This document shows positions 1-12,694 of a stretch of 64,000 nucleotides of DNA, in pieces. A program made the translations under genes and the position numbers. Numbering within the stretch: position 1 is the first letter of the stretch; each line of letters begins with the position of its first letter. Source of the stretch: Alnus glutinosa (taxonomy: Eukaryota; Streptophyta; Magnoliopsida; Fagales; Betulaceae); NCBI RefSeq assembly GCF_958979055.1, contig NC_084892.1, forward strand, positions 24,702,001 through 24,766,000, given 5' to 3'. The notes beneath the pieces are model-generated. The model did not search any database. It was not told where the DNA came from and saw only the letters and a program-made list of their open reading frames with translations.

Positions 1-1772
1 ACAAACTCACACTCCACCTCTCTCTCATTCGGCCAATCAGTGTGCAAAGCAATGGTGCAGTTTCCTTTAGTTAGAAGAAGCTCTCGGTAAGCCTCTCTCT
101 TTTCGCCCTGTGTGCGAGTCATTTGCACCAAGAATAAGAAAAGGGAAGGAGAACAATAAGGGTGCATTAGAAAAACAGAAAATAGAAAAAGAAAGTAAAA
201 AAGTCTCTGTAACTCTCTCTATCTCTCTAACTCTCTTCTTCCTCATGCCATGGCCGGTTGGTGAATAGCAAGGAAGAGGATCCTATCCATCTCAGCAGCT
301 CTCTCTCGCCGTGGAAGGTTCTCTATATCTCTCAGTTGACAAGGGAAAGAAAAAAAAAAAAAAAAAAAAAAGACCAAAAGAAATCTTTCTCCCTCTCACG
401 TTCTCTGGTCTGTAGATAAAACGAAAAGGATCCTTTCACTCTTTGTCTCTGTTCTCTTTGCATCAGTAAAAGAAAAGGAAAATAAAAGGAAGAAATCTCA
501 TCTCACTCTCTCCTAGCCGATTCTCTACACTTGTACAAAATATATCACTTTGTGATATATTTGGTAAGTTCCTTATTTAACTTTGGTTAATTATGTCATG
601 ATTTCAAAGTTATAAGTATTTTAAAATGTTTATGAGTTTTAAAGAATTATAATGTTTTAAAGTTGAGTTTTAAACAGAGTTTTCAAAGCGAAGTGATTAA
701 ATTATAAAACATGCTATTATGATGCCAAAGTAAAAAGTAAATATTTTATAAACCCAAATGAAAACAAAGTATTTTTAGGCATTATTAATACTAATGCCAT
801 TATTCTACCCAGATTTTATAAGATTAAAATAAGGTTATTTATGTTATTATTCCATTCACTTGTTTTTAAAACGTAAAGCTCATTATTTATATTGATGAAA
901 TTATTAAGTTATTTAATATAAAAATAAGTCATATGTTAGCTTAAACCTATTTTGGTGTCTTACTATTTCAGTTAAAATAACTGAAACAGTACCTATTTTG
1001 ATAAATAAATATTTAAGGGCCTTAATAAATGCCGTGATAAGGTTTGCATAAAAGATTAATAGTAAAATGTAATTGGACTATCTTATATGCCGTGATAATG
1101 TTTAAGCGAAAAATAAGAAATTATATTAAGGTTTAAAAGTAAAAAAATGCGAATAGTATTAAGATACATTTTTAGTGAATTATACCAATTTACTATCACT
1201 TGTATTAAATTATGTTGCAGTGAACAATTGTCTTTGAATACTTTCTGAAGCTGGAAATAACTGTGAATATTTCTTACTCACTAGGGATGATACGTGGTGG
1301 TCTTTAATAATGTTTGATTTTTGTTTTATTTAATTGTATATGAGTTGGGTGGAACATGTTTTGTTTGGAATATTGTGTATTTTATTGTCATAAATAAATG
1401 TGGAATATTGTGTAGTGTATGGTCATGAATAATGAACATGCTGATAAATTGTCATTGCATATTATGCTATTGAGGATTATGAAACTGTTAATAAAAAAGA
1501 CCAAAGGTTAACATCCTAAGGCAAAGACTACTGATTAAAGTCCCAATACATCAATCAATCATGTAGATCGAGAGTTAACGTCCCGAGACAAAGACCAAAA
1601 GTTGTAGTCCTGAGACAGTACTAATTCAGGCCATAGGTTTAAATAAGACCAAAGGTGGTTAGAGTCCCCAGGCACTGATCAATAATCACCAATAAATGAT
1701 AAGACCAACGGTTTAAGTTTAGAAGCAAAGACAGAAGGTTTAAGTCCCAAGACACAAATGAGTAAATGAGGT

Positions 1773-1819
<47 letters not shown>

Positions 1820-2291
1820 CTGTCATTATATTGTGGTATAGTATAGTTTTAAATAGATCAATATTTCATTATGTTGTTGAAGGTTGTTGACTCACTTGAC
1901 CACAGTATGAGATTGTAGTGATAACCACAATCACATTCAAGTTCATGCAGGATGGAAGGAAGAAATGAACTACTAGTATTTATGTATAAGGCTGAGACCT
2001 TTGATATGTAATATTTTATGTATTGGTATGTAATAGGATAAAAAATGGTTAAGTATTATTTAAGTGCAACATGTAGCACATATGTTATTGCTTTGTGTGT
2101 AAGTTCTGTGAGAACGCCATATTATTTTAATTATATATTGAGGTAATTTAGTTAGCTCTAATGTGTTATATTCCCAAGTTGTTAAGAAAAAAATATATTC
2201 CCCTAGCAATTCTTAACTCTGATTATATCGTAATGTCACGTGAAAATCAAAATTTTCACTTACACCCTTTTGTAAAAGGCGGGGCGTTACA
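1..2291 (+). mobile_element. LTR-like sequence, probably a long chromovirus-type Gypsy LTR (5' end outside window)
   Basis: No coding sequence is visible. Three things suggest a long Ty3/Gypsy LTR of the Tekay/Del type. The first 540 bases are CT-rich and leader-like. Degenerate repeats of an 'agaccaaaggttaagtcc'-like unit lie at about 1500-1760. The segment ends in GGGGCGTTACA, exactly where LINE reverse transcriptase coding begins. The left edge is not in the window, so neither a target duplication nor the full length can be checked. The family assignment is an inference from composition and the terminal CA, not from protein evidence. Confidence 0.35.
1778..1818. repeat. (TG)n/(AT)n microsatellite
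   Basis: A short TG run leads into a pure AT dinucleotide run, inside the LTR-like segment. Confidence 0.9.
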
Positions 2292-2770
2292 CATTCGGCA
2301 GGGAGACCCCTTGTCACACTATCTTTTTATTTTATGTGCCGAAACATTGAGTGTTATGTTGCATCAAGAGGAGCGTGAAGGGAAGATCACAAGCATCCCC
2401 ATCACCCGAGGGGGGTTACTTAGATAAATCACCTCTTCTTCACAAATGATAGCTTGCTCTTTTGTTGAGCTAATCTTAGGGAATGGGGCAGGATTCAGGA
2501 ACTTCTAGGGAGCTATGAGGCTGCAACCGACTAGAAATTAAACTGGGAGAAGACCTCGGTGTTTTTCAGCAGGAATACCAAGGAGGATACCCATACTCTC
2601 ATTCTCAATGCAGTTGGGGTCAACTCCACCCAGAAGTATGAGAAATACTTAAAACTTCCTGCCTTGGTTGGATGTTCTAGGATTACCACGTTTAACGTGA
2701 TTAAGGGCAGAATTTGAAGTCGTATCAATGGGTGGAAAGAGAAGCTTTTGTCTCATGTTGGGAAAGAAAT
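2292..2770 (+). pseudogene. LINE reverse transcriptase fragment
   Basis: The first frame ends in a stop at 2425. The family pattern then continues in other frames to 2770: an FTNDSLLF box, 'KLNWEKTSVFFSRNT', and a 'NVIKGRI..RINGWKEK' stretch. These are the palm and thumb of a plant L1 reverse transcriptase. The catalytic aspartate pair is altered (ND instead of DD). The piece is cut at 2770 by the Cassandra solo LTR and resumes at 2986 with 'AILQAIPTYTM'. Confidence 0.85.
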
Positions 2771-2980
2771 TGTGACATCCCACATCGCCTGGGAATGGTG
2801 ATGTGCTTATATGTATAAATGCATCATTTTTTACGCAACGCATTTTAAGGTCGTGATGGTCATGAACCTATCAGAACTCTGCAATTAAGTGTGCTTCTGC
2901 GAAAGTAGTACCAGGATGGGTGAGCTCTTGAGAAGTCTGGTTCAGGGGCAATATTGTGTCATTAGGAGTGTGTCGTTACA
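2771..2980 (+). mobile_element. Cassandra TRIM solo LTR with 5S rRNA-like segment
   Basis: A 210-bp element begins TGTGACATCCCACATCG and ends in TTACA. It is flanked by a perfect 5-bp target duplication, GAAAT (2766-2770 and 2981-2985). Its middle, about 2868-2945, matches plant 5S rRNA: 'CAGAACTCTGCAATTAAG' and 'GTAGTACCAGGATGGGTGA' correspond to the internal promoter part of the gene. A 5S segment inside a short LTR is the hallmark of Cassandra retrotransposons. With one LTR and a matching target duplication it is a solo LTR left by recombination. It carries no protein gene. Confidence 0.93.
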
Positions 2981-3353
2981 GAAATACTAATTAAGGCAAT
3001 TCTTCAGGCCATACCGACTTATACTATGCTTGGAGGAGTATTTGGCAAGCCAAGAATCTCCTCCAAGAGGGTCTCGTATGGAAGGTGGGAAATGGAGCAA
3101 ATATTCGTATATGGGGTGACATGTGGGTGCAGTCATCACACACAAACATGATATATTCACCAGTAAGGGTGCTGGACAGTGCAACCAAGAGTTATAGAAT
3201 TAATTGATTTACAGGCGAATTGGTGGAACGTACCTTTGAATCGAGCAAATTTTCCAAGCTGATCTTGCGGAGCTTATATGTAGCATGGCAATTTGCCCCC
3301 GGCAAATGAATGATAAGGTGATCTAGGCTGGGTCAACAACCAGTAGCTTCTCC

Positions 3354-3617
3354 GTGCGAAGTGCCTACCATCTGGAAGTAGAACGCCAAACCAGACCGCT
3401 AGCAAGCTGCTCTTTAAATCCATCCTTACTACCAATATGGAAAACCATTTGGTCTCTGCATGTACCTTGTGCAGTGCAACTATTTATGTGGCAGGTATGC
3501 AATGATCTCCTGCCTACAAAAGAAAAATTGTTTAGAAGGAAAATTGTGCAAGAACCGGGATGTCCAATGTGTGGAAAAGAGGTGGAAACAAGTGGGCACT
3601 CACTATGGTGGTGTGAA
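3354..3617 (+). pseudogene. LINE zf-RVT domain fragment
   Basis: One open frame encodes the zinc-binding domain found between reverse transcriptase and RNase H in plant LINEs. It includes 'PIWKTIWSLHVPCAVQLFMWQ', a Leu-Pro-Thr-Lys segment and CxxC...H. It is cut after WWCE at 3617 by the CACTA element and rejoins at 13034, where the sequence continues in the same sense. Confidence 0.88.
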
Positions 3618-3639
3618 CACTACAAAAAAAATGGGATTT

Positions 3640-3915
3640 CTGGACGGTTTTTTTATAGACAGTTTTTAAAACCGTCTATAAAAAAAATATTATGGACGTT
3701 TTTTTTTTAAACCGTCTGGAAAAAAAAAATACGGACGGTTTGTTAAAACCGTCCTTAAAATACAGACAGTTTTATTAAAACCGTCCTTAAAATACAGACG
3801 GTTTTATTAAAACCGTCTGTAATTATATAATTACAGACGGTTTTATAGAACCGTCTATAATTATATTGACGGTTTTTGTAAAACCGTCTATAAATAGAAA
3901 ACCGTCTGGAATTTC
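3640..3915. repeat. Left subterminal repeat array of the CACTA element
   Basis: I count about 13 copies of GACGGT/ACCGTC in both orientations within 275 bp, many paired as short hairpins around AT-rich loops. In En/Spm elements such subterminal motifs bind the TnpA protein. That role here is inferred from position. Confidence 0.9.
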
Positions 3916-3959
3916 GTCTAGACCTAATTCTAAAAGTGGAAAAAAGCCCCTTGTACGTC

Positions 3960-4320
3960 ACCCCAGATCCAGAAGCTCCATACTCTCTCTCTCACACACC
4001 CAGCCGGCTGCCCTCTTCCTCTCCTTCTCCGGCACTCTCTCTCTCTCCCTCTCCCCCTCTCTCTCTCTCTCTAGCTTAGTACCCCCCTCTCTCTCTCTAG
4101 CTCACGCATATCCGATCCGTCCGGCCCCTCTCTTGGAAGTCGACCCGGCTGGCCCTGGCCTTCATCATCTTCTCTGGCGCCCTCTCTCTCGAAGTCGATC
4201 CCGGCTAGCCCTTCATCGTCTTCTCCGGCGACGCCCCGACGGGTCTCAACTAGCCCGGGGAGCCAAACCCCCGTTTCCCCGACGTACGCCGGCCGACGCC
4301 CGGTTTAAAGGTTTTTAAAC
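3960..4320 (+). other. GC-rich, CT-repeat leader-like segment of the CACTA element
   Basis: CT microsatellites and a GC-rich stretch lie just inside the left subterminal array, upstream of the transposase gene. The position fits an element promoter and leader. The 150-codon frame through it has low-complexity composition and matches no family I recognise, so it is not called as a gene. Confidence 0.4.
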
Positions 4321-5074
4321 AAAATTTCCTCGCTTTTTGCAATTACTTTTTTACCTTTTAAATTTGTAATTAGGTTAATGATTTGCCTATAAATTAGCTT
4401 TCTTTTTTTTTTTTTCCAATTCATTTTTTATGTTTTGATAGTATGCCTCACAAACAAATCTATTTTCAGATGTCTTTAGAAATCCCCCTTTACCCAAAAT
4501 CTGAGCTCTTACTTCCCATAGAATTTTCTGCACAATATATCTGCTTATGTTCAGCCTCGTGCTTCACATGTTTTTCTTTGTTTGGTCCAATTGTGCTTCA
4601 GATGTTACTTTGAATACTATTGTTTTATTGCTTCTGTCCTTGTTTTTCTAATAAAATTATTTTTAATACCTAAGACTATCTAAATTTTATTTTGTGGTGG
4701 ATTGTTCGAAAAAGTCAATTCTTTTTAGGAAATTCAATTCTAAAAATTCAATTCAATTTTGAACCAAGCACCCTACCTAATTTTGAGAATAAGTTTAAAC
4801 GTATGGTCAGAATGTCTCATCTTGTTCAAATCCCCTATGTGCTCTAATAATTTCCAATGTTGTACGATTAGGTCCATTAAAGTATACGAGTGGATGATTC
4901 AAATTTTTGCAATCATCTAGTGGCATCCTTTTGTCTACTCATATGTGCTCAAATTACATCTTATTGAACACAAGTAACTTACATCTTATCTTTCTTCTTT
5001 ATTCTTTCTTTTCATTTTTTCCTTTCGTCTCCTTATATGCCTTCAAATTATTTACAAGAACAATTCTCATTCGG

Positions 5075-5107
<33 letters not shown>

Positions 5108-6214
5108 GTCCATTAACATTTTGGGACACTAGCAATAAATTAGGACCACATGAATGATGATATTAGAAGGAAACAGATTCTTTCTATTTCATTTGAAATG
5201 AAAAGTATACATTTAGCGTATTTAAGAGAAAAAAAATAATTTAATTATTTTTTCAAATTATTTTACCCATTTTAAATAGACTAAATGGATGCTCCCACAT
5301 TTGGAATATCCTTTCTCCATATTAAAGAGGGTATTATTAGTAAGTCTGATGGTGTTCACACCGTACACTTTTAAAGGAGGGAAAGAGTAGTGGGTCCAGT
5401 TAGTTGGTAGTTGGCACAACAAACTCTCTAGTCCGACAAGGATTTAGGAAATTCAATTCTAAAGTCTAGGATTAAGAAAATGTCATTGAAAAAGGTATAG
5501 TTCTAGATCAGGGGGCAATGTTCTTGTATTTCTAATTGAGAATAACGTTGATAGCTCAAGAACATTTCAATTAAAAATGGCTACAATGACAATCCACGTG
5601 CTTAACTCATGCCCACTTCGACCATTGAATATAATCAAAATTGGACTGTTCTCTTACAAAAGGAAATCATCCAAAAGATTCCAATAATTTGCCAGATATT
5701 TTAGAGAGCTGTTATACACCATTCCGTTGTACATCTGTGGTCCATCTTTTTTGCAAATCGTTGCACGTAGATGATTTCTATTATTTTTCAATATTCTATT
5801 ATATAGTATTGGAATGTAATATCAAAACATTTCTACCATCCTCCCTAAATATATAAAATACATTGGACAAATATAAAATATATCTCTGATTTCTCTTGCG
5901 TATAATCTTGAACATATAAATGTCTTTTAACAACTTTTGCACAGGAAAAACACCTCTAGCTTCTTCATTATTGCACAAATTAAATAAACAAAATAAAACT
6001 TGTGTTAATAATTGGTCTAAATGTACAAATATCTGCTTCTATTATTTAACTATATAAGAGTGTACATACACCCATATATGTTTAAAATTAAACTGTTAAA
6101 CAAGAATTAAGAAATTGAGAATAGTTTCTTTCTTTTTCCAGTGTAGAACTTGTAGTCCCTCTGTTTTTTCAGTTTTCAATATATTTTTCTTCTTCACATG
6201 ATGTAGTTAGAAAG
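4321..6214. other. AT-rich interior of the CACTA element, no gene seen
   Basis: Contains a long poly(A) run at about 5076-5103 and scattered short frames without recognisable motifs. It could be an intron or leader of the transposase gene. Confidence 0.6.
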
Positions 6215-9200
6215 ATGGATAAGAGTTGGATGAAGTTGCCGCGAAGTTCGCGAGAGTATATTCGCGGGGTTATGGCGTTTGTGAAATTTGCACGTGAACA
6301 TGAAAGTAGAAAATGAGTCATTGTGTGCCCCTGTAAGAAGTGTTTGTTGGGCAAATCATGGTCCTGTGAAGTTGTATGTGCCCATTTAACATCAAGTGCT
6401 GGGATTATTGAGAGTTACACTGAATGGATAATGCATGGGGAATCACTTGTCCCTCCCGTTCATAACGAGACAATACATGAAGCTCCCAGAACGCTTCAAG
6501 TGGATAGCATTCCACTACATAGGGGGTCCAGTGGAATGCAAGACATGCTTACTGACGTTTTCGCGAGGCACGATGTTTGTGTAGAAGTCGGTGGGTCTCA
6601 AGTGGGAGTAGACGCCGAAGCCGAAGCCGAGTCTGTGGATGTTGAAATTGAAGACTCTAACAGGGTGCCGAATAAGTTAGAAGAATTTCTAAAGGATGCC
6701 GATACGCCACTCCATGGAAATACAAAACATAGCAAATTGGCAGCTATTGTGCGTCTATTTAGTTTTAAGTGTATGGGCGGTTGGAGCAATACATCATTCT
6801 CTATGTTGCTCGAATTCATCAATGAGCTGATGCATCCAGATGCAAGTTTGCCTAAAGACACATACGAGGCAAAAAAGTACTTGAAGGATTTGGGCCTTGA
6901 GTATGAGAAGATATCGGCTTGTCGCAAAGGTTGTATGTTGTTTTGGAGAGAAAATGAAAAGTTGGACAAATGTACATTCTGCAATGAGTCCAGATGGAAG
7001 GATGACTTAACTAATGAAGATGCGTCGACAAAAAGTTAGAAAAAAAAAAAAGTCGGTCAAAGTGTTGCATTGGTTTCCTCTAATACCAAGGCTGCAGAGG
7101 TTGTTTATGTCACATCATACATCGCCACATATGAAGTGGCACGCTCAAGGCCATACAAAAGATGGTGTGTTGAGGCATCCGGCCGATGGAGAAGCATGGA
7201 AGGCATTTTATTCACGTTACCCAGTATTCGCATCAAACCCGCGAAATGTGAGGCTTGGTTTAGCATCAGATGGCTTCAATCCTTTTGGGAACATGTCCTC
7301 TAGTCACAGTACTTGGTCGGTAATGTTAGTACCCTACAATTTGCCTCCTTGGATGTGCATGAAGCAACCATATTTTATGTTAAGCTTGATTATCCCTGGT
7401 CCGACTGTACCAAGACATAATATAGATGTGTATTTAGAGCCCCTTGTAAGTGAGTTGAAAAAACTATGGGAAGTAGGGGTAGAAACTTTTGATGTAACAT
7501 CGAAAAAATATTTCACAATGCGTTCGGCCTTGATGTGGACGATAAATGATTTTCCGGCATACGGTGATTTGTCAGGTTGGAGTACACATGGCCGGAAAGC
7601 ATGTCCTTGTTGTAGGCATGAAACGCAATCAACGTGGCTAACTTAAGGTAAAAAATTCTGCTTTATGGGACATAGGCGATGGTTGCCTCCGGATCATCCA
7701 TGGAGAAGAAACAAGAGACGATTCAATGGTGCGCAGGAAATGGTTGGTCCTCCCAAAGTGCCGGATGGGGATGAGATCATGAGACAATTAGAGTGTGTTG
7801 TCAATCGGGCAAGGACCGGACAGAAGCTGCTGGCTGGGAAAGTAGATTGGAAGAGGCGAAGTGTATTATACGATTTGCCTTATTGGAAATATCAATTACT
7901 ACGCCATAACATTGATGTGATGCACACAGAGAAAAATGTGGTTGATAACATACTTGGCACGCTATTGGACATGAGCAGTAAAACCAAAGACAACCACGAA
8001 GCACGTCAAGACTTGCGTAAGATGAAATTGAGACCAGAACTCCATCCTCGTGGAAAATGGCAAAACACTTTTGCCCGCAGCTTGTTTCACAATGACGAAA
8101 AAAGAGAAGACTGACTTCCTGCAAGTGTTCCATGATGTTAGAGTGCCCGATGGATATTCTTCAAATGTGTCACGTTGTGTCAAGCTCAAGGAATGTACTG
8201 TTGGGGGTTTGAAGAGTCATGACAATCACATAATCATGCAACAACTCATGTCAATTGCACTTCGAGGAAACTTACCGAATGATGTTGTGAGGCCTTTAAT
8301 TGAGCTATGTGGATTCTTTAGGGATATTTGTTCAAAAACACTGAGGGTGGAAGATCTGGATCGTCTAGAAAATCAAATACCCATAATCTTATGCAAATTG
8401 GAACGAATATTCCCTCCGGGTTTTTTTACATCCATGGTGCACGTAATCATACATTTAGTACGTGAATGCAAACTGGGCGGACCGGTACACAACAGGTGGA
8501 TGTATCCAGTTGAGAGGTAATGTTAAAATTCTGTTAACTTGACATTTGTTCAACCGAATGACCTATTACAATATATATGTCTTATGTGATGGTCTCATGG
8601 TCTAGCTTTAATGTAGATGCCTTGGTAGATATAAACGTACCGTTCGTAATAAGGCCGCACCCGAAGGGTCTATTGCAGAGGGTTACATTGTAGACGAATT
8701 GTTGACATTTTGCTCGCGATATTTAGTGAACGCGCCAACGGTCCACAATAAGGCCCCAAGACACCAAGAGGAATCGAGAGGGGCGACCAATTGGATAAAA
8801 CTTGATAATATCACGTTTGAGCAAGCACACCGATATATTTTATTCAACTCTGACAATTTCCTTCAATTTCGCACGTGAGTGACATTAGTAAATACGTATT
8901 ATACGCCTCTAAATACAATGAAAAGTAACCTATACATCTTTTGTTGACGTATAGGATGCACATGGAGTCGCTAATGGAACCAAACAACCGGGAACGTATC
9001 TCGCATCAACAGTTGGTGAAGCAACAAAGGGACCAATTCTGTAGCTGGTACAAGTCATACGTAAGAGAATTGTTGGTTTGAATAATTATTTGCCTATAAA
9101 AGCATCATGAAATCCGATTTTTTAAACAATGTGTCTAAATCACAGGTTGATAAGTTGGCCGAAGCGGATAGAATGACATTGGGAGAGAAACTTGTAAGTC

Positions 9201-9748
9201 ATGCTAAAGGCCCAATGTTTGATGCTGTAGAATATAAGCAATATGTGGTTAATGGCGTGTTATACCGCACCCTGAATGTCGACGAAGAAAAAAAAGTCAA
9301 AACAGTGGAGTGTGTGTCACCACTAAAGATGGTCTCACCTACTACGGTAAGCTAACTCGAATAATCGAGGTTATATGTGCTTTTCAAGTGCGATTGGGCC
9401 AACATTCAACCGAATAAGGGATACAAAAAAGACGAATATGAATTCGATCTTGTCAATTTCAAGAACCTAATACACACGGGTGCGCGACTAACCGATGATC
9501 CGTTCGTACTACTAAGTCAAGTATCGCAGGTGTATTATGTCGAGGATCCTAAAAATCCAAATTGGGTTGTTGCTGTAAGGACAAAACCTAGAAATGTGTA
9601 TGATGTTGGCAGTGGTGAAAGTGATGATTATGCTGAGGCTGACAGTTATCATGAGCACGAGCCGTTCAACGTCAACGTAACGGGAGACTTTGGTTTTGAT
9701 GACATTGATTGTGCACGTACTAATGTACCGGCCACCCAAGCAACATAA
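6215..9748 (+). pseudogene. TNP2-like CACTA transposase, multi-exon and inactivated
   Basis: The start is placed at ATG 6215, which opens MDKSWMKLP..SREYIRGV, a Transpos_assoc-type N-terminus. A TGA at 6314-6316 interrupts just before the conserved CPCKKC. The TNP2 (Transposase_21) core follows from about 7050 to 7650, with 'APHMKWHAQGHTKDG'-like, 'NPFGNMSSSHSTW', 'YNLPPWMCMKQPYFMLSLI' and 'NDFPAYGDLSGWS' blocks. A frameshift lies near 7040 at an A-run. A TAA lies at 7644-7646 before KFCFMGHRR, and another frameshift near 8060. DUF4218-type sequence runs at 8100-8750 (FFRDICSKTLRVEDLD, ERIFPPGFF) and is split by introns at about 8517-8616 and 8877-8954. A DUF4216-type segment ends at 9748. 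The gene supplied the cut-and-paste transposase of the element but is now broken in at least four places. Confidence 0.9.
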
Positions 9749-9926
9749 TAATTGTATGTATGAATATGGTTAAACTATGATATAGAATTCAAATATATGG
9801 TCTCTAGAATGACTTACTTATAGTCGTCTCACTTTTATTTTCTAAGCATGTCGTTTCTGTTGCAAAAATATTGTATATTTTATTTACTATTAAATGTGAC
9901 CCATTTTCATGTGCTTGTAGGTAGAC

Positions 9927-11731
9927 ATGACCCCTAAACAAAGAATGCCGCAACCAGAAAATGATTTTTGGACGCCTATAGACCGCACACCGATTGAGCG
10001 ACCGGTTGTAAGGTCGGACGATACGACACAAGACCCTAATGAGACACAAGGGGGCATAGATTGTCAGTATGTACTACATGAGCGACCGGTTGTAAGGTCA
10101 GACGAAACGACACAGGACCCTAACGAGACACAAGGGGTTGTACATTCTGAACAATATGTAGCACCTGATATGGAGTTTGGATCATCAGCACAATCAGTAC
10201 CCGAGACTTCACAACATAGTGGTACTACTCGGGTGTCGCGTATATTACGGGATGGGAAAGTTTACACAATAGGTATGAATTTTTTTTATATTTGATGGTA
10301 GTCAATCACTTTGGTAATCTTGTACTATTATAGTAATAATCAAGTGTGACTAACATTTTTTTTATGAGTTGCAGATGAGTAGGGTAGAAAGAATGTTAGG
10401 ACTGTTAGTAGTCCTAAGGACATATGGCACATACCTGATGGGGAAAAGGTGGTGATCGAATCCAACCTATCCTACCAACCAACCGGCTCGGGGGTTAAGA
10501 AATTTAGAAGAATTTGTGGGAAGATCATAAGAAGTGGTAAATTCGTACGGCTGCATGGTAAGTGGAGGACATTACCATTGGAAGGAAAAGAAGATATGTG
10601 GCGCACTCTAACGGTATGAAAAATTCTATTTTCATGTCAATAACTTCTTATTTATAGTTTTGTAGTCTTACATTTCCAATTAATTAAGATATGGGATATC
10701 ATTTTTTGTGTAGCTCAAATTTCATTTTGAGCCTATTCACCTACTCGCGCACATAAAAAGATTAACGTTGATGGACCTAGCAAAGAAAAGAAGGCAACAC
10801 AGGTACAAGGTGAAGAAGAGTCTAAAGTAGAAACAAGGTGATACCGTACAATCTGTGGTCAGTAGGGCTTCACCAACGCCAGTCTTCGATGCAGAAGACT
10901 TCGAAATGCAAGTTGATACGTGGTTGTCTTCGGCTGATAAGGTATTTTAATTTATTTCTTATTAGTCTTTTCTTTGTAGAAGAAATCCACATATTAACAT
11001 TACCAAATTTATAGGAGAGAGCGTTGAAGTCCAAGATAAGCCGTGCCCAAAACGCACTTCTTCACACTTTGGGATCAAAGAGCATCGCACAGGTTGCACG
11101 AGAAATGGTACGTCTAATAGATAAACATTCACGGCTTGTACGTACTGCGGTAATATAATAAGCTTATAACTGATAATGTTAATGATATTGCAGGAGGAAG
11201 ACATAGGAGAAACACTGAACCGAGATGATATGTTCATTGTTTCGCACACCAAGAAAGATGGGAACCCTGTGAATGCAGTTGCTGGAGAAACTATCGTAAG
11301 TGGTAAATACAACATATTAGTTCTAGGTTTAAGTTTTCACCCTTGGATGTTTTGTGCAGGAGAAGATGAAAGAAATTATCGAGAATCAGTCGCCTGCAGA
11401 ATGAGTGTGTTCACAGGGGTCAGTCTATTGGTCGCATAACGATGAGTGTGCACAAGTGCTAGGACGAGAACATTCCGGTTGTGTACGCGGGGTAGGGCTA
11501 GGGCCGACTCCCGGTAAATCCACCTCTTATACCTCCGGACAAGGATCGATCTCTAGTGCGTCTACTCCCAAAGAACAAGAAATGGCTACTGAGATGGAAC
11601 GTTTGAAGACTTTGTACGAAGCGCAACAGGAAGAGCTTGTAGCTGTCAAACGTATGGTAGCCTTGATTATGGCAGAGAAACAATCATCAATGGGAAACAA
11701 CGAAGAAGGTGATGTTTTGGTTTACACTTAA
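9927..11731 (+). pseudogene. TnpA-like (Ptta/En/Spm, Transposase_24-type) gene, spliced, possibly decayed
   Basis: The first exon (from ATG 9927) carries two copies of an ERPVVRSD.TTQDPNETQG block. Further exons encode a 'WHIPDGEKVVIESN' region (about 10420-10615), 'RAQNALLHTLGSKSIAQVA' (about 11040-11110), 'IVSHTKKDGNPVN' (11236-11275) and an 'EMERLKTLYEAQQEELVAVKRMV' coiled-coil-like tail ending at 11731. The GSKS..A, H-T-K-DG and late VxGLGPTPG pattern is that of plant Ptta/En/Spm-family proteins. A stop after the ENQSPAE block near 11402 suggests damage or a missed splice. It follows the TNP2-like gene on the same strand, the usual two-gene order in CACTA elements. Confidence 0.75.
9996..10137 (+). 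repeat. Tandem 58-bp duplication (84-bp spacing) in the TnpA-like first exon
   Basis: Copies at 9996-10053 and 10080-10137 encode almost the same peptide. They differ at a few bases, including one D/E change. Confidence 0.88.
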
Positions 11732-12690
11732 CTTTTGATTAATCAGTCATTAATTGTCCCCTCTTATTGTTCATTGGGATTGTTTTATTTTTATTTCAAA
11801 TTTCACTAGAATAATTTATGGTTGAAGAGGAATGCTAATAGTTAAGAGGAATGTTAACTATTATATGCTTAGGTTGAATCTTGGAATTCTCGTGAACATG
11901 TCTTTTTAGTTATTGGGGGAAAACATTGTCAACTCGTATTTTCTATTAGCTACAATTTTAGCTGCTTATCAATGATCTTCTGTAGAACTTGCTACTATTT
12001 GATAGTGTAGGTGCTGAAATGGCTCTGTAGTGCAAAATACCGTCATTATTTTCTCTATTCTATAATTAGCTTAGCAGTGTGATATTGACAGTTAAAAGTT
12101 AGCTACTTAATTCCTAATGCTACTACTAGTTTAAGGATCTATATATTCTATCATTTGAAGTGAAAAATAAAAAATGAAGTTTGCTTGTATGAGTACGTAT
12201 CTAGGCAGTTATTTTATAATCATTACTTGTGTTTAGTTTTCACCTAAAAACATGTTAATCATAACTTCATTAAGATGATTCTTACCTAACAATTTGAGAT
12301 TTGTATACCTATTGCAGCAAACACTGGAAGCATAAATGAACAAAATGGTTGAAGCAAGCAATGCACACAAGGTCGTAAATCGGATTAATTCTCCTCTGAG
12401 CCGGCTTCCATGCATTGATGATTATAATTGTGCATGGGAACAACTTGTTTTAATATTTTTGGATTTTTAATTATGTATTTATATTTGAATTCTGTAATAG
12501 GTATATATGCAAGAATTTTTTAAATATGTAAGCTATTGGACTATTGTTACGTTGTGAGTAGTTGGAATTTGGAAATAGATTTGGATTTGGATTTGAATTT
12601 GTATTTGAATTTAGATTTGAATTTGGGATTTTGGAAATGTTAAATTAGGTTTTTTTTTTTTTGGATTTTAATTATATATTTAAAAAAAAA
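11732..12690. other. AT-rich 3' interior of the CACTA element
   Basis: No coding motif was seen. It includes a short 'gatttgaatttg' degenerate run at about 12570-12625. Confidence 0.6.
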
Positions 12691-12694
12691 ATTT

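Noticed and set aside
2868..2945. 5S rRNA gene
   Set aside because: Only a diverged 5S-like segment inside a Cassandra LTR with its own target duplication, not a stand-alone gene.
3866..4318. 150-codon plus-strand frame
   Set aside because: Translation of CT microsatellites and GC-rich leader-like sequence. Serine/leucine/proline-rich, with no domain.
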